A stretch of 64,000 bases of DNA, from NCBI GenBank assembly GCA_947646735.1, contig CANTFK010000633.1, forward strand, positions 496,001 to 560,000, in the 5' to 3' direction. This document shows positions 19,593-31,369 of this stretch, piece after piece; the stretch's first letter is position 1, and each line of letters opens with the position of its first letter. This stretch comes from Peronospora farinosa. Its lineage: Eukaryota; Oomycota; Peronosporomycetes; Peronosporales; Peronosporaceae. A program made the translations under genes and the position numbers. The notes beneath the pieces are model-generated. The model was given only the letters and a program-made list of their open reading frames with translations, searched no databases and was not told where the DNA came from.

Positions 19593-22071
19593 GTAAGCCT
19601 TGAGGAGCCCGACATAGAACGTCGGGTGCAAGCGCATAGGGAAGGACGATTTGAATTCGGACAATCGATTCCGTGATAATGAAATGTAGGTATGTCTAGC
19701 GTGTAAGCGTCACCATGAACCTTAACAAACCGAAATGGGCCAATATATCTTGGCGCTAACTTATGAGCGCCCAAATTCGTCACTGAGGTGTTCGGTAATC
19801 CACTAGTTGATAATAATACTCTGTCGCCTTCTCGAAATGTCAACATATTCTTTTGACCTCATTTGTCTTCGTTGTCTTTTTGCTTGTCGACTGCCTCTTC
19901 TAATGCATCACGTACAAAACGCGTGATTCCTTGTTGTAATAGCAGAAATTTGGTTACTGCAGCCGAACTGACAGGCGACGAATCCTCTTTGGGAATATAA
20001 TTAGCAACGGGAGACGCGATGGAATGCATCGCTTCAGGAGTCGATATGCCGTTGGCCACAAAATCACCAGCAGTAGTTGCAACGGCAGCAACCTTATCCT
20101 CATCGTAATCAATCGTCAATAGTTTCGGCGCAATTCCACCGGTAGATACTCCCCCACCAAGCTTTGAGACTGGGTGCTCTGAAGCTAAAAGAACAAGAAG
20201 CGCCGGAACGCGAGAATGCCTCGCGTTGTTAGCAAAAAAAGGCGTCAACCCAATTGACGCATGTACAGCATTGTTGGCTGCGAACTCTGCAAGGGGAAGA
20301 AACGAACTTTATCACGAGAACGTTGTTGCATAGCTGCTCAAAGCATCTTCGAGCACTCCGTTTACGCGCTCTGTTTGCCCATCCGTCTTTGGATGGGTCG
20401 CCGTAGACATAAGCAACCGCTTGCCTAATAGCTGGAATAATTTGGCCCAGAAAGCCGAAGTGAAACGCGGGTCACGGTCCGAAACAATAGATTCTGGCAA
20501 GCCGTGGTGCCTGAAGATAAGATCAATGAAGATCTTCGCTGTCGTATCCGCCGTAATGTGGGCGGAGACCGGAGCAAAATGCACCATTTTGCTGAATCGA
20601 TCCAATACGCCCGTGCGTTTCTGTTCATCCGGTGGAAGTCCAAAGATAAAATCTATGCTGACCGAGCGCCAGGCTTCCGTAGCAATCGGAAGCGGACGCA
20701 ATGGGGCTTGTGAAGACGGCGCGGGCTTCATACGCTGACAGGTTTCACAGGAGCGCACCCATTTCTGGATGTACTTATACATTCGCGGCCATAACAACAC
20801 GCGAGAAATAGCCGCTTTTCGCGACCCAGGTGTCCGCCAGCTGGGCTGTCGGGACTCATGAACCAATCGGGCTCGAAGGTCGTCATCAGCAGGGATGAAG
20901 ACACGCGGTGAATCATCAAAGACGTCCATCGTGTACGTAAGCAACGGTCCGTCAAGCGCGTAACGCTTGATGTTATCGCGTGTTGGTTTCGTCAACTTCG
21001 CGAGTAATCTTTCGCTCGGGTCCCTGAGATAATTGATGATTCCCTCATAGAAGTAATCATTCGCGTAGAATTCAGCGATCTGAGTTCGGATCGGCAACAC
21101 GGGTGTCGATTTCACGCATTGATTCCCATTTCGATACAACACGCACAGATATCATCGTTGGCATCAGCATTCTCTGTTTGATGGCCTATGTCGCGCTGAG
21201 GATCGTAATCAGGACGACGAGAAAGCGCGTCAGCGAGAATGTTATTCTTGCCAGGCTTGTAATGCACCACAAAATTATACTCGGCGAAGAAGGACAATTA
21301 TCGTGCCATACGTTAGGACAGGTGAGGACGCTTGACCACGGCACGCAATGATGCGTGATCTGTGTAGATAGAAAACATCTTTTCGCCGAGAAAATATACT
21401 CTGAGCTTGATTAGCGCGTAACACATAGCCAAAAGTTCCTTGTCGTGTACTGGATAATTTTTCTCGGCAGGTTTTATCTGTCGTGATTGAAAACTCACGA
21501 CGCGCTCTCGATTTTCGTCATCAAATTGCATGAGGGCACATCCTATAGCAAAATTACTCGCGTCACATACGGTGTAATGGCTTAGAGTCGTCAGGTAACA
21601 TCAGCACTGGTGCCTCGGATAATACTTTCCATGACCAGACTGCATCTTTCTTGAGCAAAGTCGATATTGGCTGAATTAGCTCAGCATAATTCTTCGTATA
21701 CTTATGCAAGTAATTCGCCAGACCGAGCCATTGACGTAATTCAGTTTGGTTTCTGGGCATTGGCCAGGAACAGATCGATGAGATCTTCTCAGGATCAGCG
21801 CGGACACCTTCCTTGCTGACGTAGCAACCGAGTACTGAAATCCCGGGAGCACAGAAGACACATTTCTTCAAATTCGCAAACAATTTATTCTCCGCATTAC
21901 TTGAAAGACCTGCGCTAAGTGTCGAAGGTGTATCTCCGTAGAGCCGAGTGTTGCTCAGTGCGGCTGTGAACAAAAAAGTCGTCAAAGTAGCTTGGTGCAA
22001 AATCGCGAAGTGGGCGAAGTACTTGTGTCACCATCCGATTAAAAGTATCTGGAGCATCCTTAAGGCCTTGT
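19428..22071 (-). pseudogene. A2 pol remnant: partial RT, RNase H, integrase (broken)
   Basis: Reading from 22071 downward: partial reverse transcriptase with NLKKCVFCAPGISVLGCYVS, RNase H (DDENRERVVSFQSRQIKPAE, IYTDHASLR), stops at 21313-21315 and 21298-21300 in the same codons as A1 and A3, then integrase (21142-20312; ISRVLLWPRMYKYIQKWVRS, SDRDPRFTSAFW, TDGQTERVNGVLED) and the GPY/F module. A roughly 43-bp insertion near the GPY/F module (about 19631-19674) is shared with A3 and absent from A1. Confidence 0.88.
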
Positions 22072-22424
22072 TGTAATGGGCTACATAACAAAATTTAGAC
22101 CAGCAAAAATAATGTTCACATTATAGGCAGGTGATGTGCTCGAATAGCGGGCACAGCATGGCAATTAATTATTGGTTTATTATCGAGACCTAAAGCCCCA
22201 ATATGGACCAATGATAAATCAGCCAGAAATTATGAGGTTCCCGAAAGGCCGGAACACTGCCGTAAATATTACGACCTAAACATTTCCGTAAATAGTACTA
22301 ATTAAAACAAAAATAAAAATTAGAGTTAAATTTATTGAACACTTAATACTTGGGCTTGAGTCCGGCTTGAGTCCTTCTCAAGCGCACGTGTGAGCTATTG
22401 ACGATATGTTCTATCCCCGTTACA
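22072..22424 (+). repeat. 5' LTR of element B
   Basis: TGTAATGGG start and CCCCGTTACA end as in family A. The middle keeps the same plan, with an inverted TTATTGG...CCAAT pair and a GTGCT/GGGCAC-type stem, although most bases differ. Confidence 0.75.
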
Positions 22425-22761
22425 GCTGGTAGCTTTTAGTAGTTCTTCCTATGCCCAAGTTTAGGATAAGCGAATCGTCTTACTTTGACGCCTGTATTTA
22501 TATCTGGATCACGCGACCTTCCACCATCTCAATGGTGTTGAGTGAGATGCCCTCAATCGCCTCGTGGCGATATCGGGTGAGGTGTTCGTCAAAGGCCAAG
22601 GAATAGGGGGCCATTGAAAAGCTCCTCGTGGAAGAGCACGCGTTCCCCACCCTGGATACATCTAGAATGACCTTCGTATTGCCTTCAAGCCACCGCAAAA
22701 TGAGAAATTGGTGCGCTCAAGGTTCCTGTCCATGCGACAGGGTAAAATAGCGATACGCGAC

Positions 22762-23829
22762 TGTGGTGAAGTGCTAATTTTGTGATATGAAGGTCCCGGA
22801 CTCCAGTTGGATTCAGAGTATAGGCCGTGGGTCAGGGACAGGGGACCAGAGAGACAGGGGCCTCGAAGGGGAGCGACCGTTGGTGGAGGACAATCCGCAG
22901 GATCCGCCGAAGAAAAATCAGTATCAGGGTACCGGTTAACCGGTACCAAAGGGAGTTGATCATGGCCGCTCATTGATCGACCTGGCCCCTCGTTGGTAGA
23001 CCCGGGTCCCTCATTGGTCGACCCGGTCCCTCATCGGTCAACCTGGGTCCCTCATTGGTAGACCTGGGTCCCTCATTGGTAGACCCGGTCCCTCGTTGGT
23101 CGACCTCGGCCCCTCGGGGTTCAGCCACTCCGTACCAGTTAATACAAGGATCCGACTATTCGACGCAAGGAATCAGAGCTTCAGGCAAGGATAGAGTAAA
23201 GGAGGTAAAAGGATAGGACTATATTAAATACTACTCAATTTGCGATCTACGTGGCACGACTCCGTCACCCAAGAAGAACTTGCTCTAAGCTACTCACTGT
23301 TCCGGGAAGGGATATATTTTGGCCCCCCGTCGAAGACAGTTGTGTAGCGAAGTTCAAGGGCGAATAGAGCTCCAGGATATATTTGGCCTGTGAGCTCGTT
23401 CGAGTAGCAACACCCCCCCCCCCCCCAAGACCCGCTATCGGAAGCGGTCTCCCTCACCTCAAGGTCCGGGAGCAACGTAAAGGTCAGGTGGTTAATACCC
23501 CTGAAACAAGAAGGAAAAGGCCAGGGACGACAAGCGCCCCTGAAGAATTTGGCTCTAAGTCCACTCTCGACAAGGTCGATCGAGTGGCCACCTACCGGCC
23601 CACCGAGTGAAGCATATCCACTCGAGGCCCCCCCAGGTCTACCTCCCTCAAGGCAGACATCTACATCGTCACCAAGTCCTCCGAAGAGTGCAACCCGCCA
23701 GCCGACGGGTACACAAGGTGAGAGAAGGTTCATACGCGGCATCGGGGTACCCCCTCCGACAGTCGGCAGTCCGGCACAGTGAGTGGTTTGGGGTCTCATC
23801 ATACAATTTTGAGAACCCACTCCACCACA
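22762..23829 (+). mobile_element. Solo LTR-like element, family D copy 2 (target duplication CGAC)
   Basis: The element starts TGTGGTG, ends CACCACA (perfect terminal inverted heptamers) and is flanked by CGAC at 22758-22761 and 23830-23833. Removing it restores the B gag alignment. It carries a run of about 20-bp repeats at 22975-23115, a 14-C tract (about 23413-23426) and the 3' half shared with 5343-6487. Confidence 0.7.
22975..23115. repeat. Tandem repeats of about 20 bp in family D element
   Basis: About seven units of the type GGTCCCTCATTGGTAGACCC, with GGTCGACC variants. Each unit contains a near-palindromic GGTNGACC core. Absent from the first family D copy. Confidence 0.8.
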
Positions 23830-24309
23830 CGACTACGTGTAAATGGCTCGGCATCTGGCTTCGTGCATTATCACGCATCCTATGGACATGTACACGCAGG
23901 TGAATGTCTTTGTGAATATATGCGTAAGGTGCAGCACGGCTTACGCATACGCGTGCGGATCCTGCCACATTGAAGGAGGCATTTTCTATTGCCCTTCGTT
24001 AGTACTTAAGGGTCCCCAAGGCTTACACCAAGAGCCTTCGGTTGTCACTCATATTTGGCCTTCTGGTCCGGAAACTATGGAAATCGACCTGATTAAGTCG
24101 TCGGGTGGCCGACGACGTGCGAATCTCTACAAGGATGACGCTCGTACCGGGTGTCAAATTATTTGCTTTCGTTGTCGAAAGACAGGGCATCACGCTGCTG
24201 AGCTCCACACGCCAGCGCCGATGTCGACGCATGAAGTGGATGCCCATCATGAGGGCCCTGCCCCGGCCGCACGTTAAAAAACGGCCAAGACCAGTAGGAG
24301 CAATTGGAG

Positions 24310-24515
24310 TAGGGAGGACAATCAAGAAGCAATCGCATTGGCAAGCAACGAAGAATACAACGCGGGTACGAAGCATATCGGCATCCGCTATCAATCCATT
24401 TTAGAAAAGGTGGTGAATGTTACGATATTAGTCATGTACATCAAGGCTGAGGTAGATATGCTGACGAAAGCTTTTAGAACCAAGAGACGAAAGTTCCTAT
24501 GCAAATTAAGTTGAG
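24310..24515 (+). pseudogene. Copia RNase H C-terminal fragment
   Basis: Translation gives DNQEAIALASNEEYNAGTKH, then IGIRYQSILEKVV and AEVDMLTKAF before a stop. This is the usual end of Copia pol (DNQ.A..LA.N...H.RTKHIDIRYH...ADILTKAL). It is embedded in element B between gag and protease. Confidence 0.65.
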
Positions 24516-25045
24516 TCAAGATAAAAACACATCACAATAGCGGTGAACGGGAGTACACCGTATGTATGTATTTTATAGATGCATACTTATCGGATAATGG
24601 TAATCGTGTGTGACTCACTTTTGTGGGAACATAACGAAAGCGTATATGCTATGAAGCTGCCATTGGTAAACTGATTACCAGAAGATCACCAGGAGATAAT
24701 AGAAATGCTGGTACGACAATGCTTCTTGTACAAGGGAATCATATCGGAGGGATCAATACTGGGTGTAACATGGTTATCAGGCGAACTAAGGACCTCGATC
24801 ATACATCACTTTAGCATTTGCCTTAAAGTCAACAAAATTGCCTTGTTCAGCTTGCACACCATGTTTGTAGCTTTGACAATACCAAGTGGAACCTATATGT
24901 ACACGCGCTCTTCAATTTTGCTGTTTATGAACGCCGTGTCCGCATCAAGTATCCCTTAGCAAACACCACTGCTAGGACAACCCGGATAGAATTTATATTC
25001 GCCACGGGTAAAAAGGTCTCGAATAAGTCGAAAACAAGCTTCTGT
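24516..25045. other. Inserted sequence of unknown origin inside element B
   Basis: The stretch lies between the Copia pol end and the resumption of element B protease. It is probably the 3' untranslated part and LTR debris of the Copia insertion, but no matching copy is present in the window. No gene recognised. Confidence 0.4.
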
Positions 25046-25540
25046 TTCAATGCTTTCACGACAAGTCGAGCTTTTGTATGGTGCAGAACGCCCTACTGGC
25101 TTGATAGAAGATTCAGGTCCTCCGGTGGCAGCCCAACCTTCCAGTACTCCTGCGCTACGCGCACGATTAAATGCCACCACTACGAGTGGTAGCTCACGTC
25201 TGATTATTGTCAGTTTACATGTCGCCGGTATCCGACGACCTCTGCAAGCACTCTTGGACTTAGGAACGGCAAATAATTTCTTTCTTGAATCGTGTTCATC
25301 GATGCTGCCTCCTAGAATTTAGGTCCGTGACGAACCTGGCCTAGTCGTCGTCAAGTTGGCTGACGGAGAGTCACACCGCGTATCGCGGCGCGAAGTGTCG
25401 TTGGCGTATACGTTTGACGGCTTTCGCAGTAATGATAAATTCTTGGTAATCGCGATGAATTTTGTATTCGATTGTATACTGGGAATGCCATGGTTGACAC
25501 GTTATAAGCCCCAGATCAACTGGTGAGCCAGACCATGGAG
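25046..25540 (+). pseudogene. Element B protease (decayed)
   Basis: It matches A1 protease with a mutated active site: LLDLGTANNFF in place of LLDSGASNNFF. The second half YTFDGFRSNDKFLV ... CILGMPWLTRYKPQINW is well kept, then a stop occurs at about 25525. Confidence 0.7.
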
Positions 25541-25619
25541 ACGTCGACGCAAGTTCGGTCAGTGTAGTGTTGGCCCATCTCTTGGTGTCCCTAAGTGATT
25601 GGCTAGAACGTGCTAAATA

Positions 25620-27260
25620 TACCAGCGAGCAAAGCCATCCCCATCGTTGCAGGCTCCCCTGCGACCGTTGCCGATTGCAGTTGAGACTTGTTGTTCGGTT
25701 TCGATGGACTTCAATTTTGGGCTCACGACCGACAATTAAGATCGAACGGGCATCTGGTTTTGTCGACGGAGGTACCGAAAAATGACACATATGGTCCCTA
25801 TTCACGCTAAGATCATCGCGGCAGATACCACGGTGCACTTAAGTGACGCGGCGTTTTGTCATTATGAACTTCCAGAAAACATCATTTTGGACCGTGATCC
25901 GCGATTCACATCCGCATTTTGGACGTCGCTGTTCGCTCTTCTCGGGATAAAGCTGCAGATGTCTACAGAGTCCCATCCTGAACGGAAGGGCAAAACGAGC
26001 GCGTGAACCGGTTCCTCGAAGACGTTTTTCGAAGTTATGCAACGTCATTCACAAGATGGAGTGCATTTTTATCACTCCCTGAGTTCGCACTCAACAACGC
26101 CGTACACGCGTCAACAGGGTTGACACCATTTTTTGTAAATTCGGCTCGTCACCCTCGTTTTCCTATACTTCTTGCCGTGGGGCTAGTTAAGACACCTAGT
26201 GGCTTCACTCTGGGGGGGATAAAGGTGATAAACAAGGATCGAGTGCAGCTCACGGTATTTTGAGCGCGAATGCAGTAACCCGATCCAAGGCAAAGACGGC
26301 CGCTTTGACGCCATCAGATGTGGCGTCCCCATTAGCTCGATGGACCGCGCAGACATCGATTGACCTGTCTTCGGGTAAGCGTTCGCCTACTGCCATCTAC
26401 GCGCCGATTGAGTCGGCGCGACCAATTGATGACATGGCTGTGTCGGACTTTATACTCCAACGTCAATCCATCACCCGGTTTGTACGCGACGCACTACAAT
26501 CTGTGGTAGACCAACAGAAAGAGAACGCTGACAAACATGGCAGAAAGAACATGAGCAAGTTTTCGAAAGGTAATCTTGCATTGTTGTCTACTAAAGGCCT
26601 ATGAGATACACCAGTAACCAACCTAGGCGCGAGTAAAGTCACGACGCGTTTCATCGGACCAATAAGGGTTCTTAAGGCGATCGGTGGTGCCTCCACGCTG
26701 GATATTCCCTCATTGTTGCGACTTAAACGACGATCGACGTCGGGCGGATAAAGGAGTATTGCCCGGCTACCCTTACGGACTGATTGTGATGCCGAATCCA
26801 GGGTTTCGTAGCTCGGCTACCCTTCCCGCCGTGCTCGCTGTGCCGATGAAATCGGACGCGGCTGCGTTGCCGTCTGTTCATGACCAAAAATCTGGCGCTT
26901 CAGGTTTCTCATCCGTTCTAGCAGCTCGTATTTTGACTGCCGGACCTCACCCGGTCCTCTCCGCCTGTGCAGTAAGATCGATAGCAGCTTCAGTTTCCAG
27001 CTGAGAGCGGCAGCCTTATTCACAGTCGCGTCAACATCGTCCTGGGCAACCAGGACGCCAGCGTTATCTTCGCCAGGGCCAACCACCGCTTGTGGATGCA
27101 GAAGGCCAAGTGCACTGGATCGTGGATCGTATTGTGGGTCACGAGGACACTCCCCGAGGGTAAAATCGTCGGCTTATGCGACGTGCGTGATTCCAACCGC
27201 TCTTATGAACAGAATATGCTGGCTTGGTTTCTGTGCATTGTTAGTGACTGCTCGATTGTG
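25620..27260 (+). pseudogene. Element B integrase and chromodomain-like end (decayed)
   Basis: The remnant begins at LQAPLRPLPIA (zinc region end). It then has VSMDFNFG, LDRDPRFTSAFWTSLFALLG and ERVNRFLEDVFRSYATSF for the catalytic core, with frameshifts at 25770 and 26000. Near 26500-26720 are the LALLST and GPIRVLKAIGG parts of the GPY/F module. HWIVDRIVGHEDTPRG (about 27110-27160) is the start of a chromodomain and is better preserved than in family A. Confidence 0.7.
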
Positions 27261-29945
27261 AAGCGGAACTGTACACACAGACGGTGACACAAGATGTCCA
27301 CTATACAAGTTGGTCGCTTAAACATTATGCAAGTCATAATTAGCAAGGTTAAGTGGACGTGGGACAAAGCCCTGACCTAGTGGACTGCCAAAAGTCAAGT
27401 CGGGCACCGAATCCAAGGGAACTCGGCACGGCGGTGCGGGGTATTTATCAAAATTTCGTGTATAATTCAAGGGTCTTCAGCAAGACGGAAATCGAAACAC
27501 TTTGGACAAACTGAAAGCCACTAGAAGCGGGTGTCGCTCTAGGAGGGCATCACGAAGGAGTATAGAGGGTCATCAACGGACTCGCTGGAGGAAGTATTAT
27601 GAGTAGAAGATAACCAGTATTTTTGAAAAGTGTGTTTCAAGGAACGGATCGACTGTCAGGGATAGTGCAACAAAAAATGGAAGGAGAATTTTTTCGAAGT
27701 TATGAAGAGGACGGAAATTTTAGGGATCAGGTAGAAAAGAAGCACTTTCAAGGAGGATATCCTGTTTGTATCGGAAGGAAGTAGGATGGACCAATAAGAG
27801 CTTATGACCATGCTAATATTGCCAAGCACATCAACTTTAATGACTAATTAAAAGAAGTTTCCGTTTCTATTTCTTTAACCGAGCGACGGAACGAAAGTAC
27901 ATATTCATCTAAAGAAGCGGTATTCCGCTTCTTTTTTACATGCATCAGGCGGACACAGAATCTATATGGGGACGACTGCTAAGCAGAGATGGGGTGCGAA
28001 TTGCATCTTATCCAGATACGACGTGGAAAAGCACAATGTAAGAAGTTTACATACATGGGCTGGATCTCTGCATACCTTAAGAGCATATTGCAGCGAAAAT
28101 TTGAGCTACAAGACTTGGACACTTGTACGCCAGCTCGTGGACCTCCACGGTCTGGAATTGAACAGTGAAAAAATGGTTGGATACCCTAAATTTTGCAAGG
28201 ATTTTCGTACGCATTATTTGGTTTGAACGGATTAAAATTCTGAGGTACTCGGATGTTGGCTGACGACTTCAATGCCGACACTGTCAAAATCTCGGCCAAA
28301 AAAAAATTACACGGTGTCAATTTAGCGACGCACAATTGCACAGGCCGGGTGATGCATAACTACGAAGCAGGAGGTCGCCGCATTAAAATACTAAGCTACC
28401 CCGCTCACCAGCCTGGTGGAAATATAACAAGTCGCGCCACAGCTCGTCCGGCTTAAGATAGACAACGAGAGGAAGGTACAAGAGGCAGTGGCACCATCCG
28501 ATGAGCGACCGCAAGCACCGATGGATGCAGTTCCAGGTTCCATTGTAACAAAAATCATAATGTCAGTAAAAGGCACCGACCAGCCCACGCGAGGTGACCA
28601 CAGCGTAAACCTGCAACATTAAAGCAATGGATCACGGTTTCTTCTCGGAGAAGCCGAAAAATTAATAAGCAGCCGGCTGTATCAAAGAAAAATTCTCCGA
28701 TACTACCCTCCAGGTTTGTGGACCTTGCAGATGGATATGAGGACGAGGAGGAAGGTGCAAAAGCTATGCCCACCCAAACAGGATAAACAAGCATCCATTA
28801 AATATCTACAAACGACCCAAAGAGTCACGGCTGTCCGAAATCATATGAGACGGACGAGGCAACATTGCACCTAGTGCCAGCGAAACTGCTAAAAAACCTT
28901 ACGACTTCGCAGCTTGTCACTTTTAAGCAACGTAGGCGAGCAGCAATGATCTAGGTAGTCAAACCAATAGACAATCACAGTTGAAACCAGCTGCTCATGA
29001 CAATATCGGACCACAATCACGCAAGGGACATATTGATGGTCAAGCTTCCAGCAGAGGAGCTTAATTGATTGTTGAAGTTACAACGCGGTATGTATAGGAT
29101 GATTGCTTATGGACAAGAATTACCGACAGTAATTACGATCAATAATTGCGGAAATGTATACGGCAACAGGTTGGAGAAGGTAATCAGATGTACATGATGG
29201 TGTAGCTAGTAGGTAGGCTTAGTGGCTTAGATGTAGCAACTAGTTAGCGAACTAAGGAACATTAATATATATTCACTTTGCATTTTACCTGATCGGGCGT
29301 GCTCCTCAACATTACTAATCAATCCGCGAATAGAAATCATGGAAGCGGGACGTCGCAATCGCGCGCTAGAGGAAAACGACGATTGCCTCACGTCGCCACG
29401 CGCCTTAAATGATATCGAGACCATAGGCCGCGACTCTTGGGATTACCCACATCCGTAGGCAGCCTCTCGGGCGTTGGAGGTTTCGATGCAGAGCACGAGC
29501 GCATCACCGACGCTGTTAAGTGTCGCCGTCTGAACGTGGACGTAGACGAGGCACGTGCCACGCTGACGACGCTATTCGACTATATCTCCCCGGTGTTATA
29601 AGTGTTTTCGAGCGATACGGACGCAGCCAGGAGTCCCTCCTAGACCGGCAACACGCCATTTGTGAGAAGTTCATTCGAGATGAAGAAGGCTGCATGTGCG
29701 TTGAACAGAGCCATATTTGCTCTTGGAGGAGCTAAGAGTTAAGGTATACCGACAACCTCGTCGTCAGTTATTACGTCAGGATTCGTCCCGGAGCATAAGA
29801 CGAGACCACTAAGAAGATTGGGTGTAGTTCCTGTGGATGTACAAGGGAAGGACGTCCAGACGATGGTAAGTTTGAAATCAAAAGAGTTTGAACATGCAAG
29901 CAAATAGCGCTAGAGATAATTAACACGGAGTTCGTGGACTGTCAA
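27261..29945. other. Long stretch of decayed repeat-like sequence, no intact gene
   Basis: No intact frame with recognisable motifs. 28640-28790 encodes a Lys/Ser/Glu-rich piece (RFVDLADGYEDEEEGAKA) that could be a Copia linker. 29440-29740 is GC-richer with coding-like composition (DAEHERITDAVKCRRL, LLDRQHAICEKFIRDEEG in different frames) and might be a dead host-gene fragment. These readings are weak. Confidence 0.4.
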
Positions 29946-30254
29946 TGTAATGGGGCAACCTATTACATAAGTAGTTTTAGGAATAATACGTAATTACATA
30001 AGTAGGCATAGGGCAGTATCCGATTAGCGTATACTGCGCGTCATTTTATTATTGGGGTGCCAGAACCAATGATTAACCAATAATAAATTGACATTCATAT
30101 TTGAGTGGTTCCCATGAGCTAGGGAACATATTCGCACTTACTGCGAGTTAAAACTAAAACAAAAATAAAACAGAGTTATATTTACGGGTTAATTAAGAGC
30201 GCTTCCTCAACGCCCTTTTAGTGTAAGACGGTAACGGGTCCTTAGCCCGTTACA
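29946..30254 (+). repeat. 5' LTR of A3
   Basis: TGTAATGGGGCAACC start; the 3' half is of A1 type (CGCACTTACTGCGAGTTAAA, GGGTTAATTAAG). The primer-binding-like TGGTAGAACTTCG follows. Confidence 0.9.
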
Positions 30255-30301
30255 CCTGGTAGAACTTCGTAGTCCTTCCAACGAACAGGTTCGAGATGAA
30301 C

Positions 30302-31325
30302 ATGGACGAGTCTTCGGTGGCTCCAGCGGTCTCGCTGGAGCATTCTGATTTTTCACATCTCACCTCGGTGGAGTGAAAGGCTCTACACCGCCTCGCGGCG
30401 GTGTCTCCTGGTGAAACTATTGTGACGTCACTCCTGAGCGCAGCGACGTCCGATGATTAACGTGCCGCCATCCAAGAATTTATGGTGCGCCGAGCTCTTC
30501 GAAGAGAATCGGCGAGTATTGACTCCCTCGCGCACTTCGCACCATGACGCTATCAAGATGGAGACGTCAACGTACTCCGGTGATGGTCCGGATCGTCTCC
30601 CCCTTAATCGCTGGTTTCGCGAGGTGGATATTGCAATAGCATCAAGATTGATTAATGCACTGACGGCCAAGGTCAATTTCGTGCTGTCCTGGCTCGTTGA
30701 CAAAGTCAAGGAATGGGATCTCGGAAAGCTCGTCGTAGGTGAGTCGGCGTTCCCCACGCTGGACGATATCCAGCGTGGTTTACGACTGGCTTTCGAGCCT
30801 CCTCAAGATGAATCTCGCTTTCGTGCAGAGGTCTTTTTACTCCGACAGGGCAAGCTGTCGATTTGTGACTACGTGCAGAAGACACGTCATCTTGCCTCGT
30901 GCGTTACCACGCAGTCAATTGACATGGATTCACAAGTCCATGTCTCTATTTTTGGTATGCAGGAGGGTATGACGCGTTACTGCCTCACACGTGCTGAGCC
31001 AAAGTCCCTCGAGGAGGCACTTGCCCTCGCGCTTCGTGAGGATTACACTGTCGCGTCGTCGTACCTGCACGCAGCGTCACAACATTCCCGGTTGTCTGGC
31101 CCAGAGCCAATGGAAATTGATGCAATTGAGTCCTCTCGTGGTCGCGGCGAATCATTAGGCCGCGACATTCGTAATCCTAACACGATGAAGTGTTTTCGCT
31201 GTGGTAAAACAGGCCATCGTGCGGCTGTCTGTCGTGCACCTGCGCCGGTGACGATGAACACAGCTGTCTCACGAGGAGACGCTGTGTCGTCGGTGGTCCC
31301 GCCAAAAAACGAGCGGTTCCAGTAG
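30302..31325 (+). pseudogene. A3 gag (broken)
   Basis: ATG at 30302, the shared in-frame TGA at 30374-30376, a TAA near 30460 and a +1 base near 30489. After these the frame is open from 30490 to the stop at 31323-31325 (the reading segment starts at 30453). It contains [26 protein letters not shown] and a complete CCHC knuckle CFRCGKTGHRAAVC. Confidence 0.85.
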
Positions 31326-31369
31326 GCGCGGGGCGCCCTACTGGCATAAATGGAGCCCCGAGTACTCAG

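Larger units (their letters stand above)
17781..22071 (-). mobile_element. Ty3/Gypsy element A2, inverted and 5'-truncated
   Basis: The 3' LTR (17781-18088, in reverse orientation) is followed by the antisense region, integrase, RNase H and the end of reverse transcriptase. It stops at 22071, in the codons just after the position of the shared reverse-transcriptase stop. Gag, protease, most of RT and the 5' LTR are missing, and the LTR of element B begins at the next base. It is arranged tail-to-tail with A1. Confidence 0.9.
22480..24275 (+). pseudogene. Element B gag (decayed, split by family D element)
   Basis: The left part 22480-22761 aligns by eye with A1 gag (AAGGCCAAGGAATAGG, GAGCACGCGTTCCCCACCCT, ATGCGACAGGGTAAAATAGC). 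The right part resumes at about 23834 (ATGGCTCGGCATCTGGCTTC) and runs to a zinc knuckle CFRCRKTGHHAAELH that has lost its last Cys. Many stops and indels. Confidence 0.7.
22072..27260 (+). mobile_element. Degenerate Ty3/Gypsy element B with internal deletion and nested insertions
   Basis: A 353-bp 5' LTR (22072-22424) is followed by a TGGTAGCTTTTAGTAG primer-site-like sequence, decayed gag, protease, integrase and a chromodomain-like end near 27090-27250. Reverse transcriptase and RNase H are missing between about 25540 and 25640. A family D element (22762-23829) and a Copia-derived block (about 24310-25030) interrupt it. No 3' LTR was found. It is a clear relative of family A at the protein level but much diverged in DNA. 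Confidence 0.75.

Noticed and set aside
23290..23820. 176-codon minus frame in family D copy 2
   Set aside because: It is Gly/Pro-rich because of the poly-C and tandem repeats and is not conserved in copy 1.
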